This document shows positions 37,890 through 49,334 of a stretch of 64,000 bases of DNA, piece after piece. The notes beneath the pieces are model-generated. The model was not told where the DNA came from and did no database searches. It was given only the letters and a program-made list of their open reading frames with translations. The DNA lies in assembly GCA_028023455.1 (NCBI GenBank), contig JAQFVV010000001.1:20829611-20893610 (forward strand), read 5' to 3'. Each line of letters begins with the position of its first letter. Positions within the stretch are counted from its first letter, which is position 1. Source of the stretch: Epiperipatus broadwayi (taxonomy: Eukaryota; Onychophora; Udeonychophora; Euonychophora; Peripatidae). Position numbers and translations under genes: made by a program.

Positions 37890-39885
37890 CAGTGTTATTT
37901 TATATTTCGTGTGAGTTGCCTTGATGTTTGGTAAAGCTGAATAAATAGCTGCCACATCACTTTCTTATCTTAAGGGTTAATAGACAATAAATGTCGAACC
38001 TGTTCACACTGTTCCATGCATTCTTGAAGTACATTGAAAACAAGTTATCCATCTTTCTTCCCAATATCCTATACATCTTTCGCTATCTTAATCTGTATTT
38101 CGTGCTACTACATCGTATATGATAAGTTTATTGAAAGGAAAACAATAGATATTTTAGAACGTATGTTAGGATTTTACTTGGAGTAAGAATAGTTAAGAGT
38201 TAACTAAGAATAGATTATAACCATTGAAAGAAAGATACAGATGTCCTAAATAATGGAAGAAGTTATAGAATCATTTTAATTTAGAAATAAACTATAATTT
38301 TTTGTAAAAGTATATCAAATGAGAATATACAAAATATTAAAATATATTTTCACGCTCTTTTTATTATTAATTATATTTTTAAAGAGATAAGTGTTGCATA
38401 TTTAAAAATACTATAACACTCGATAGTTATTATCATATATTTGAAATTGTAACAGGGTGATATTTAAACACATTATAATATTATGCAGGAGTATGGCTTA
38501 TGCAAAAACGCATTATAATTTATATGAGCATGGGAGAACAAACATTAAAGTTAATCATAATATTTAATAATATGTTATGCAATTTGTTTAAAGTAACAAG
38601 AAATGTAAATTTTCTTTTTTTTAAGACCATATTGATTATAAAGTGTGACGTTATAAAATATTGATCCACAAAAATAATTTAGAATATTGTAAATTTAGTA
38701 TATTTAAAAGGTAAAAAAAATGTTGTTACCCATAAGTAGTTCAAATAAATAGTGTGATAAACCTAAAGAAAATAACTAAAATAATTTTTAAAATGTATAA
38801 TGATTGGATTAACTATAAAGAAGTACAAAATTGTAGAATTAACATTTGTCATGTGTAAGGAAAGAAGGATATCCATTGTAAATAAGATGTAAATAGATTT
38901 GTTTTATTTTTACTTAAATTTATTTGATGTTAATAAACTTTGTTAAATTTGTTTTATTAAAACTTGTGTCTGGGTATTGTTTTTCACTACATCATGGTAC
39001 AAATTCACAGAATGTTTTCACAACCACTGAAGTACATTTTGCACAAAGGATAACTAAAAATTTGTTTAATCTTAATTATTATTGATGTTCTTATAATTAA
39101 GTAATTATAAAATTGCATTAAGTTATTGGTCATAAATCCACTATCCTAATATTTTGATAAATTATATGCTATTAATTGCCACTTACTTTATTTATCAGAT
39201 TATCTAAACGCTACCACTTCTTAGTTTACTTTATTGTTTAAAGACAAAAGATGATATTGATATTGATTGATTTATTATGGTAATAAATTTGCAATAAAAG
39301 AAATTTATACCAATTTGATTAAGTAAGAAAGATTGTAATCATTATTGTTATTAATTGCAGTGTAGTAGATATGGCATAAAATCCCTTACCATATGTGCTA
39401 CCGCATTTTGTTGAAGTATAAATAAAGATTAAGAACCTGAGATTATAATTTATTGAGCTAGATGATGATTATTATTATTAAAGATAACAGAATTAATATT
39501 ATAGTTATTAAATGAGTCTTAGTAAGTAGACGTTGCGAAAGTCATAAGAATACTATGTAGTTATTATTTGAAATAATAGTATAAAGGGGGGATAGTGTTC
39601 TTATGCCATTGAGGTGTGGTATCCTGTGGGATATTGGCTCAATGTGATCTACCTTGCCAACTCGTATTTCCACTTCTCGTCTCATGAATACATTAAATCT
39701 TTATGTTAATTTACTTTAAAACAGAACCTAAGTTAATTTTAAGAAATTTGAGTTAGTAAAACATTTTTTAATCTAATATTTAATTATTAGAGCTAGAACC
39801 CGGTGACGTTAAATATAGTAATCTATTTATTTGTAAGTGGAGGTACGAGGTCAATGGCGGGCACGGTTAGAATATATATATATAT
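37890..39885. other. AT-rich DNA left of the LTR element
   Basis: No coding block. 'taataaactttgtt' at about 38931 and the following 'aacttgtgtctgggtattg' look like the polyadenylation end of a transcript or an LTR, but no partner copy exists in the window. A GC-richer patch at 39590-39700 is unassigned. The stretch ends in a TA run (39871-39885) that hosts the LTR element. Confidence 0.45.
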
Positions 39886-40270
39886 TGTGACAGAATGGGT
39901 TTGAACCCAGTCACAAATAAAATTATTTAATCGCTAAAATATGTAGATGTATATAATATTTAATTTTGTTTATTATGTGGTGGTGGTTACAAATACATAA
40001 ACGTGGGGGGGAGGGATTCTGTCATTTTTAAATGATATATATGTGCATGTGACAAATGTGTGTATGAATGAATTAAGTAATGAAAAGAGAGAAATGAGAT
40101 TTTGTTTCACACTTTAAAAACTGGAGGTTTCCAGAAGAATGAGATTCTATTTCTGTTATATTTCAATAGAAACTATGACACGAGTTTTCACACGTCTAAC
40201 AGAACTGGTTAGTCCACATTAAAAATCGGAAGTAAAATAAAAAAGAAGCTTCTAGAACAAATGGAGGGCG

Positions 40271-40278
40271 ATATAAAA
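40271..40278 (+). promoter_or_regulatory. TATA box in the 5' LTR
   Basis: ATATAAAA is preceded by a G-rich patch and followed about 30 bp later by the start of the GC-richer leader. It is conserved at the matching place in the 3' LTR. It is probably the RNA polymerase II core promoter of the element. Confidence 0.65.
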
Positions 40279-40642
40279 GTGAGCCACCCAGAATGCATAG
40301 GATCTTTTTCTGGCAGAGCTACAACAGTGAACACCTAAACAGTTTTAGTATTTAACTTATATAATGGCGATTTCAAAAGAAATGTCGAAGTAAGAGAAGC
40401 TGCATCAGATTCAAACCTCTAATCCTAACCTACTGCAGCTGCCTCAACTAATAAAACCATGATGCCTCGAAACAACACATAATTCCAGCATGGAATCAAA
40501 TGAACCGCATCAGCCAATGGACATGAAGATCTCAAATCATTACCTTGAATTACCTAATTTACCTGAAATAATGGAACTCTGTAATAAATAGATAAATCTG
40601 CTTTTACAACTTTCCAGGAAGAGTCAGGTAAAGAACTTTAAT

Positions 40643-40834
40643 TAATGATTTTATTTTTTATTGTGAAAAGAAAATTCTTATGTTTTTACTTACTATAATA
40701 AGTGGAGGTGATGTATAAACTAAATAATAGGGTTTCCTTAATGATTTTATTTTTTATTGTGAAAAGAAAATTCTTATGTTTTTACTTACTATAATAAGTG
40801 GAGGTGATGTATAAACTAAATAATAGGGTTTCCT
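40643..40834 (+). repeat. Tandem duplication of 96 bp inside the 5' LTR
   Basis: Two identical or nearly identical 96-bp units, each starting 'taatgattttattttttatt' and ending 'atagggtttcct'. The 3' LTR has only one unit, with several substitutions, so the duplication arose after integration or was lost from one LTR. Confidence 0.95.
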
Positions 40835-41476
40835 TAAAGCCTCGTTCCATTGCAGATATAATAAAGTAATCAGTGTTGAAAGTCATATGATACAAACTTT
40901 TTTGTAGTATTGACTTTTACTACTTGAGTTGCATATGAGAGATTTAGCATGGAAAGAATGATGTATGTGTGCGATTTAAAAGCACAGAGTAATAAATACA
41001 TTTTTTTTTATAATATTAAATAAATATACAAAAAAGTAGAGTGGAATTAGTTATTTATTTATAGATCTATTTATCTAGTTATTATTATTAGTTTTTGTTT
41101 ATGTTAAAAGAAAAAAAAGAAATCTTAACCCCATTCATATCTACTCATGGCAGTGATGCCACCTGGCCATGAGACTGAGCTAGCTGATGGCCAAAATCTC
41201 TCTCACATTACATAAATAGTATTCTTGTTGTTAATATATCCATTTCGCGTAATTCTTATATTCGTATAAGATTGGCACTTAGTATCCTTCGGATGACCAT
41301 AAATACACGTTGGGGATATATTACAGTTGTGAGAATAAACCCATAAGTTTGGAATAATAAAAATTTGGGTCAAAACCACTTAATTAAATAAAAATACATA
41401 GGCATGTATATTGATACATCATATATACATATTCGGTAGAGTACACCTGTCTAATGAGGTAATGGGTTTGTTATAA

Positions 41477-41494
41477 TGGCATCCCAACTAAAGG
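41477..41494 (+). other. Putative primer binding site
   Basis: TGGCATCCCAACTAAAGG directly follows the 5' LTR. The TGG start would pair with a tRNA CCA end. It loosely resembles lysine-tRNA-type sites but with mismatches, so the tRNA is not named. Confidence 0.5.
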
Positions 41495-42022
41495 GCTTCA
41501 AAGAGAGGTAGAGGGGAATGGGGAAGCTAAGAGATTTCAGAAATATGTTGACAAAGCAATATTTGTTTATATCATTACGGGAAAAGCGTTTATATATTTT
41601 TAAATAGAGAATTCAAATGCAAATCACTTTAAATAGATTAAAGTAAATTTGTTTTGTATATATATTGCTCAATCAGTTTAAATAAATTAAAATACATTTG
41701 TTTTTTGTTTTTTAAATACATTAATAAAGCGAAAAGTTTTATATTTTATTGAAGAAAGGGTTGTTTAGATATATAGTTCAAATGAAGCGTTAAATAAATT
41801 GAAGGGCATTAATTTGTTAAATGTATATCTATTAGGAAATAACCAGTTTTGTCAGTTCATAGCTGCGCAGTAGGTCAAACATATGTAATCTGTTATTTTT
41901 AATTTCATGGTCTAATTCGATGAGGTTTTGAGAGGTAAAGTGGCTAACAGGAAGACAGTGCAGGGTGCTGGGATGGGGGAGTGGGTATGAAGCATTAATC
42001 AAAGATAAAATAAAAAAAAAAT

Positions 42023-42928
42023 ATGAAAAAAGAGGAACAGGAAAATATGTTGGAGCAAATTTTAAAAAAGCTTGAAAGTCTAGAGTTGAGATTCGGAGAG
42101 ATAGAAAAGAGAATGGACAGATTAGAACAGAAAGTGGGAATCAAAGACAAGAATGATTTGGGGGAACAGGAAGGTGAAAAGACAGATATGGAGAGTGGAG
42201 ATGAACAGAAGCAAGGCACTCAAGTAAACCTCTTGGGAAAACCAGCAGCTGTAATAAGTCACATGATGGTGCAAGGGAGTATAAACCAATTCATAAAAAT
42301 TCGTCCATTTGAAGGTAGGATGGGGGAAGCAACAGTCGAGCATCTATGTAGCCTAGAAAAATATTTTAATATAAATCCCATGGTGAAAGAAAGTAAGATA
42401 ATTATAGCATGCGGTAACCTCACAGACAATGCCCAGTCATGGTGGGATGCGCTTGGTCGACAGCTGGCTACCTTTGAAAAGTATTAAAAAGAAGTGAGAG
42501 AGGCCTTTTGGTCTGAGGATAGACAGGAGTTAACGCGCTATCAAATTATGCAAGAAAAGTTTAAGGAAGGGTGCAATGATAGTTATTCACAATTCTTTCA
42601 TAAACAGGTAGCTAGACTGCGGACATTGGATGCATGCAACATGACAAAGAGTCATATACTTCGCATTATAAGACAGAGTATGCCCATGAGAGTGGAACAG
42701 ATGATCTTGGGGGCAGGGAAAGCATCACTGGGAGAGATTGCAGAGCTGCTCAATGCCATTAACATGAGCTTGTATGACTACAGTGGGCATCATGAAGCAG
42801 TAAAAGAGGATGAAGAAAGCGGAAAATGGGAGTGCATACTTTTCCAAAATGGAGAAAAACACCCGAAGAGAAGAGACCACTGGAGAAGCCGAACTTCAGA
42901 CCAGGAAAAGAAGCAGAGGGACATATGA
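42023..42928 (+). pseudogene. gag: Ty3/gypsy-like Gag protein, one in-frame stop
   Basis: One frame of 302 codon positions is broken only by a TAA at 42485-42487. Residues 1-40 form a strongly charged amphipathic helix (LEQILKKLESLELRF...RMDRLEQK) likely to be a coiled coil. From about residue 90 the pattern is retrotransposon Gag: IRPFEGR, then LEKYFNINP, then AQSWWDAL, and beyond the stop VREAFW...YSQFFHKQVARLRTL. The paired tryptophans and the following helices fit the capsid-like Gag domain of Ty3/gypsy elements, which assembles the particle that carries the RNA. No CCHC zinc knuckle is seen, and no protease, RT, RNase H or integrase lies anywhere before the 3' LTR. The start ATG follows an A-rich run; an upstream start is not available in frame. 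Codon use and GC content are clearly higher than in the flanks. Confidence 0.85.
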
Positions 42929-42989
42929 GTCAAAATACATAAGTGTTGTACGAAAAGAGCCATTCAAAATATGCAAATGTATTTGAAGG

Positions 42990-43008
42990 CTTTTGGAGGA
43001 GGGGGTAT
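42990..43008 (+). other. Polypurine tract
   Basis: TTTTGGAGGAGGGGGTAT directly precedes the TGTGACAG start of the 3' LTR. This is the expected place of the plus-strand DNA primer of an LTR retrotransposon and confirms the LTR boundary. Confidence 0.8.
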
Positions 43009-44512
43009 TGTGACAGAATGGGTTCAAACCCAGTCACAAATAAAATTATTTAATCGCTAAAATATGTAGATGTAGATATATATAATATTTAATTTTGTTT
43101 ATTATGTGGTGGTGGTTACAAATACATAAATGTGGGGGGAGGGATTCTGTCATTTTTAAATGATATATATATATGTGTGTGTGACAAATGCGTGTATGAA
43201 TGAATTAAGTAGTGAAAAGAGAAAAACAAGATTTTGTTTCATGCTTTAAAAACTAGATGTTTCCAGCAGAATGAGATTCTATTTCTGTTATATTACAATA
43301 GAAACTATGACATGAGTTTTCACACGTCTAACAGATCTGGTTAGTCCACATTGAAAATCAAAAGTGAAATAAAAAAGAAGCTTCTAGAACAAATGGAGGG
43401 GGATATAAAAGCGAGCCACCCGGAATGCATGGGATCTTTTTCTGGCAGAGCTACAACAGTGAACACCTAAACGGTTTTAGTATTTAACTTATATAATGGC
43501 GATTTCAAAAGAAATGTCAGGGTAAAAGAAGCTGCATTGGATTCAAACCCCTAATCCCAACCTGCTGCAGCTGCCTCAACTAATAAAATCATGATGCCTC
43601 GAAACAATACATAATTCCAGCATGAAATCAAATGAACCTCGTTGGCCAATGGACATGAAGATCTCAAATCGTTACCTTGAATTGCCTAATTTACCTGTGG
43701 AATGGAACTCTGTAATAAATAGATAAATCTGCTTTTACTACTTCCCAGGAAGAGTCAGGTAAAGAACTTTAATTAATGATTTTATTTCTCTTTGTGAAAA
43801 GGAAATTTTTGTGTTTTTACTTACTATAATAAGTGAAGGTGACGTATAAACTAAATAATAAGGTTTTCTTAAAGACTCGTTCCATTGCGGACATAATAAA
43901 GTAATCAGTGTCAGAAGTCATGTGATACAAACTTTTTCGTAGTATTGACTTTCACTACTTGAGTTGCATATGAGAGATTTATTATGGAAAGAATGACATA
44001 TGTGTGCAATTTAAAAGGACAGAGTAATAAATTTTTTTTTTTTTTATAATATTAAATAAATATACAAAGAAGTAGAGTGGAATTAGTTATTTATTTATAG
44101 ATCCATTTATTTAGTTATTATTATTATTTTTTGTTTATGTTAAAAGAAAAAAAGAAAGAAAGCTTAACCCCATTCATAGCTACTCATGGCAGTGATGCCA
44201 TCCGGCCATGAGACTGAGCTAGCTGATCACCAAAACCTCTCTCACATTATGTAAATAGTATTCTTGTTGGTAATATATCCACTTCATGTAATTCTTATAT
44301 TCATATAGGATTGGCACTTGGTGTCCTTTGGATGACCATAAATACACGTTGGGGATATATTACAGTTGCGAGAATAAACCCATAAATTTGGAATAATAAG
44401 AATTTGGGTCAAAACCACTTAATTAAATAAAAATACATAGGCACGTATATTGATACATCATATATACATATTTGGTAGAGTATGCCTGTCTAGTGAGAGG
44501 TAATGGGTTTTG

Positions 44513-44518
<6 letters not shown>
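43009..44518 (+). mobile_element. 3' LTR of the gag-only LTR retrotransposon
   Basis: Partner of the 5' LTR over its full length with scattered substitutions. It shares TGTGACAG, the TATA box (43403-43410), the leader, the donor-like CAG|GTAAAG (43758/43759) and the 3' end TTATAA. It runs straight into a TA tract (44516-44553), matching the TA tract at the left flank. The visible divergence between LTRs argues for an insertion that is not recent. Confidence 0.9.
43403..43410 (+). promoter_or_regulatory. TATA box in the 3' LTR
   Basis: ATATAAAA in the same context as at 40271. It could drive outward transcription into the 44.5-kb foldback cluster. Confidence 0.6.

Positions 44519-44553
<35 letters not shown>
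44516..44553. repeat. (TA)n microsatellite, right flank of the LTR element
   Basis: Alternating TA of 38 bp. Together with the TA run at 39871-39885 it shows that the LTR element integrated into a TA repeat, which hides the target duplication. Confidence 0.95.
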
Positions 44554-44554
<1 letters not shown>

Positions 44555-44559
<5 letters not shown>

Positions 44560-45425
44560 GTTAAATTCACAGTCAAGGTGTATTGATGTCAGCAATCTAT
44601 CAGACATTGGTCTGCAGACTGAATGAAAACAATAGCAAACTTGTCCAAGATACCACTTATCAAAAGAAGAAATCTTTTGATCAATAACTCACATTGTTAT
44701 TTATGAGTTAGTAGCTGAACATAATAGCTATGAGAGTTGAGATACCATAAGCAAGTCATGTATTTAAATTTAATATTTTTAATGAGTAACATATATGCAG
44801 TTAAATCCTCAGTCAAAGTATATTGATGTCCAGCAATCAATCAGACATAGTTTTTCAAGCTGAATGAAAACAATACTAAACCTGTCCAAGTTACCACTAA
44901 CTAAATGAATCCTATTTTTTATCACTTACACCATCATCCATTGTATATGAAGTTAAAACCACAACCAAGGTGTATTAATGTGCATCAGCTAATCATATAC
45001 AGTTCTGCAGGATAAATAAAAGTAATACCAAGCCTGTCCAAGCTAACTGTTTGATTAGTTGTTGCCCATCAAGACACCTTGGTTGTGGACTTAACTTCAT
45101 ATATATAATGGTTATGCCATTTACTAATTGATCTATTTTAAGCTTTAAAATTATTAAATTTAAATACATGACTTTCTGATGGAGAGACTTAATTTCAGTT
45201 GGGATGTAAAACAAAATTTTGCTATGCATTGAATCTCAATTCTTGTAGCTATAATGTCCACATACTAGATCATACATGATGGCTTGAGTGAATGATCAAA
45301 AGAGGACTTCTTTTGGTTAGAGGTAGATGGGAGAGGTTTGTTATTGTTTTCATTCAACCTGCAGAACCACTTCTGATTAGTTGTTACAGATCAATTCATC
45401 TTGGCCATCAATTTAATTTTATATA
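44555..45425. mobile_element. Foldback cluster with direct and inverted subrepeats
   Basis: The phrase 'gttaaattcacagtcaaggtgtattgatg' has direct copies at about 44561, 44803 and 44951, each followed by 'aatcag(a)cat' and 'gaatgaaaacaata' variants. Inverted copies end at about 45104 and 45415. A second pair is inverted too: 'gtcatgtatttaaatttaat' (44757) against 'attaaatttaaatacatgac' (45153). The whole is flanked by TA runs. It could fold into a long imperfect hairpin. No transposase is present. Confidence 0.75.
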
Positions 45426-45470
45426 TATATAATGGTCATTCCATTTACTAATTTACATCCATATTAACCA

Positions 45471-45472
<2 letters not shown>

Positions 45473-45513
<41 letters not shown>
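45473..45513. repeat. (TA)n microsatellite, 41 bp
   Basis: Alternating TA, adjacent to the foldback cluster. Confidence 0.95.
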
Positions 45514-45516
<3 letters not shown>

Positions 45517-45519
45517 TGA

Positions 45520-46490
45520 ATACTGTTAGTTGAAAGTGAAATATAGTAAATGAATACAAATCAGTGCTAGAATATTTCAACAATATTATTTGTATTGAGA
45601 AACACAAAATCTGAATTTAATAATTAAATATTAATAAATATATTTTATGTTTTATATACAAAGTACAATTTGCTTTTTGAAAAAAGCTCTAACATAATTA
45701 TGTAGGAATATATCAATGATTGTATGTTACTATTTGAAACTTAAATATAGTAAATGAATATAAATCAATGTGTTACATGCATTTAGAAGCATGAAGTCTG
45801 GATCCAACAACACAGATAAAAGGTAACTTCTTATTTATTAAGTAGCAAATTGATAATTATTTTGATTTCAAGACCATTCTAAACATAAAGCAAACACGCA
45901 ATCATTAATTTATTCTTATGTAGTTTGTGTGGATTTTTTTAAAAGTGTAAATTGGTTACTTATTATTGTTCTTTGTATACAGAACATGAAATATGCTTGT
46001 TTATTAGCTTCTAAGATTTTAGCTTATTCAAACTTATGCTTTGTGTTTAGAATCCTCTTGAAATCAATATAATTCACAATTTGCAGCTTAATATTATAAG
46101 AGGTTAATCTTTAACCTATGTTTCTGGATTCTGATTTTGTGTTTCTAAGTAGTATTGATTAAAATTTATTTACTATATTTGAGTTTCAACTAGCACTATG
46201 CAAATTTATTCTTATATAGTTATGTTTGAAGTTTCTTCAAACTGTAAATTGATTGTTTACTAATTGTGCTTAGTATACAGCATATAAAATATATTTGTTT
46301 AATAGCTTTTACGATCATAAATTATTTAAATTCACTCCATGTTTAGAATAGTCTTAAAATCAATATATTTATCAACTTTCAATTTCTGTAATAGGTAAAA
46401 GATTACTTTTTACCTTTGTTAATTAATTCAGACTTAGTGTTCATAGATAATGCTAGTGAAATATTTTAGCATTAATGTGTGAATGTGTGC
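45520..46490. repeat. Diverged repeat block with a 298-bp tandem duplication
   Basis: Sequence at about 45880-46180 recurs at about 46180-46480 ('gtatacag', 'atttgtttaatagctt' and 'gtttagaat.gtcttaaaatcaatat' keep spacing close to 298 bp). In addition 'aatatagtaaatgaatacaaatca' occurs at 45539 and 45744 and inverted near 46160. It is non-coding and old. Confidence 0.6.
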
Positions 46491-46499
46491 TTATAAAAT

Positions 46500-48285
46500 A
46501 TAATTGTATAGGATTATTGTATTATCTACAATTTTTTATATTAAAAAATAGGTTATTGTAGTTCTATCTTCTCTACTTCATCATTTAGATAATAATTCAA
46601 ATTGAAATAATATTTAAAAAAGAAGAAAAAACATTTCCTTTTTAACCATTCACCAATTAAAATTTTATTAAATGTCAATTTATTGAATGTCAATTTTTTG
46701 TTATAAATATACTCATTTAAAGATGCTTTTAACTAACAATGTGGATTCTAATAAAATTTCTAGAAAAAATAGAATAATATAGAAATAAAAAAATATTGTA
46801 TATAATTTTAAATAAAAATGCAATTAAAACGTTGTAATTAAAAAATAGTTTTTTTTCAATTTAAGCGTAGATCTTTAATCTTTTGAGACAATAGCAAAAT
46901 GATTCTTTAAATAAAATTAAAAGTCATTGTGTAAAATTTATATTGTCAGAGACTTTAATCCAGGTTAAACATTCCTTTTCTCTTAAATAATTATATACCA
47001 CAGTAAATCTATTTACTACTTATAATTCTTCCAGTAATAGCTCCCCCCCCCCTAGTTTTAATTTGCCATTTTTGACATAAAGAAATAATCTTTCTTTTCT
47101 CTTATTTAATATTTTCCCATTCTTTATGCAATTTATTCTGATCTTTTTTCAATATTTTACATGCTAAGAATAAATGTTCATTTTCATATTTACACAAAAA
47201 AGTTTCTCAATTCTTTGGTACACAAATCTCCAGTCCTTGCGCAAAATAACAATCTTTTTCTAGTATTATCACATTTTTTGCATATTTATACATTTTTATT
47301 TTAGACAATTATAACTTATTTTTTTATTCATGTTCATTTTTATATCATTACTTTTTTTCTCGAATCAATTTATTTATTTTTTTAAATTATCTCTTATTAT
47401 TTTGTATCTATATTATATTCTATTACCTTTATTTAATATTTAATGTATATAAACAGAAATAAATTCTTTAGCTATTAACTTTCAATACTACAGATCATTT
47501 AAAATGAAACAGCTTCATTGAACCCTGTTTAATAATCTATGTTCATTTATATATTGTAGCTTTTAAAATAATTTTAATTTGCTTTTAGTAATCTTTATTT
47601 TTCTTGAATAATCTCATTCATAATTTTATTTCTAACTATTCAATATTTTTTCCATTCAACAAACTATTTAAATACTTATAATCTTTCAATTTTTTAAGAT
47701 AAACCCCAATCCATATACCTGACCATTAGCACAAATCCACCAGCTCAGGGAATAAAAGCTCTATAATTGTTACTGTGAACAATCAATATTTAGTGAAATA
47801 ATTTAATGAAACATAATTTTATTAATTAAAAGCTATAATAAAAAAACTGAAATTAAGGTCTGCTAAATACATTATTGTTTATTCTTACTTTTTCCATTCA
47901 ATAGTAACACATTAGATTTTTCCCCATTAAATTTAATTTTTATATTTATATTTCTGAACACTTCTTTAATAGCAATACTACACGTTTTATATTATTCACA
48001 AAAAATAACTTTCATTTAGAGAAAAAAATCATCCCATTAAATACTCTCTTGATTTCCACAATAAAAGTTTCATCCTATCACTAATCATTTTATTTTATTA
48101 CTTTTAGAAACAAAAACTGTAAAGATAATAATGGTCATTCCCGTTTTAAACCCATTTTACCTTTAACTTCCATTAATTTAATATTTCCTGAATCATTTAT
48201 TAATTCATTATAAAGATTCATAATCAGTCTTAATTAATTTATCTAAATATATGTTCAAGATACGTACACAATTCATTAATGCAAT
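46500..48285. other. AT-rich non-coding DNA
   Basis: No supported gene. A poly(C) run of 10 lies at 47043-47052. Confidence 0.5.
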
Positions 48286-48289
48286 AACA

Positions 48290-48432
48290 ATAAACCCTTA
48301 AACTATTAACAATCTCAATCTGTAGTCAGGGTTATCATCAACATTTATAAACCTATTTAAGCTTTGAGTAAATGTCTTTATAGTCTTAGTAATTAATTCA
48401 CACACACATCACACACATATATATATATATTC
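48290..48432. mobile_element. Small MITE, related to 31.17-31.32 kb
   Basis: 'acaataaacccttaaactattaacaatctcaa' resembles 31236 on directly, and 'aaacctattt..gctttgagtaaat' with 'agtcttagta' matches 31173-31215 on the opposite strand. It ends in (CA)n/(TA)n at 48403-48430. Confidence 0.55.
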
Positions 48433-48494
48433 TAACTCCTTTTTTAATATCTAAAAATGCTATAAATATTTTTCACATAAAACATCACAATCTA

Positions 48495-49330
48495 AACAGT
48501 AAAAATTTTTCCACACTATAAATAGTGTCACCTAGTGCAAGCTCTGCTAATTAATAAATATCAGAAGATTGTGCATTGTAATACCTATTTAGTGCCTACT
48601 TATCTAATATTCCAGGATTAGTTTTTAGCTTCTGGCTTTTATCAGGGAGAAGGTTTGGGATGTTGGAATAGTGAACCTGATTTTTTGTATCTAATGCATC
48701 CTCCAGTAGCCACCTTTTTACCTTTTTGGCTAACTAGAAAAGTATTATCCCAAACCAAAAACATTGATTGTTCAATCCAAGCTAATTCATTTGTAGAGTC
48801 ATATAGATCTAAAACCAGTTCAGTATCTGTATATTTTGTTGTTTGGGATTTTTTAAATATCCAAAGTCACCATTATCCTTTTGATATGTTTGATATTAAA
48901 CCAAGCTGTTAAATCAATTGCAATTAGTTTCATATATTATGTTTTAATGGTTTAACACCAAATCTAGACAAAAATAATAGTGCAAATGATAGATACTAAC
49001 TGAATTCAAATCTGTAATACTGTACAAGTAAATTAATTGGAATTGAAAACATTATTATATTTTCAGTTCAAATGAATAGCTTTATAGTTAAAAAAAATAA
49101 AGTGTGTTGCAGGGGTGCATTAGATCCAAAAATTCAAGTGGACTGCTCCCAGATCCAAGACTTTTTACTGATGAAAGCAATAAGCTATAAACTAGTCTGA
49201 GGTTGTTAAATATGTAGGTAATGGATAAATATTATAATGCACATCTTTGTTGCATCTATTGATTATTAGAGCTTCTCTAGATAGCACTATATGGACAAAT
49301 TTGCTATTGTTTTAACAGCTTGTGTAAGTA
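48495..49330. mobile_element. Foldback element, copy 4 (longest)
   Basis: The left arm ('aaacagtaaaaatttttcca', 'gtgcctacttatctaatat') is mirrored on the right ('aaatatgtaggtaatgg', 'ttgattattagagctt', 'gcactatatggacaaatttg'). The interior of about 500 bp includes 'cctttttggctaactagaaa', shared in reverse with the 34-kb copy, and an 85-codon plus frame (48655-48912) that I do not recognise. A hammerhead-like core with G12 changed (TAAAC) is at 49168-49197. The right edge, reverse-complemented, starts TTAAAACAATAGCAAATTT. Confidence 0.7.
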
Positions 49331-49334
49331 TAAA

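Larger units (their letters stand above)
39886..41476 (+). mobile_element. 5' LTR of a gag-only LTR retrotransposon
   Basis: About 1.59 kb, repeated at 43009-44518. It starts TGTGACAGAATGGG, which continues into an inverted motif (GGGTTTGAACCCAGTCACA). It contains a TATA box, a GC-richer leader and a splice-donor-like CAG|GTAAAG at 40627/40628. A 96-bp unit is duplicated in tandem here (40643-40738 and 40739-40834) but single in the 3' LTR. The end is set at ...TTATAA, just before TGG of the putative primer site; it is not the usual CA, so the boundary may be off by a few bases. Confidence 0.9.

Noticed and set aside
42122-42343. Minus-strand frame opposite gag (also 41995-42219)
   Set aside because: Antisense shadow of the gag frame, which has the recognisable domain.
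44993-45229. 78-codon minus-strand frame
   Set aside because: It lies inside the foldback cluster and is not kept among its repeated motifs.
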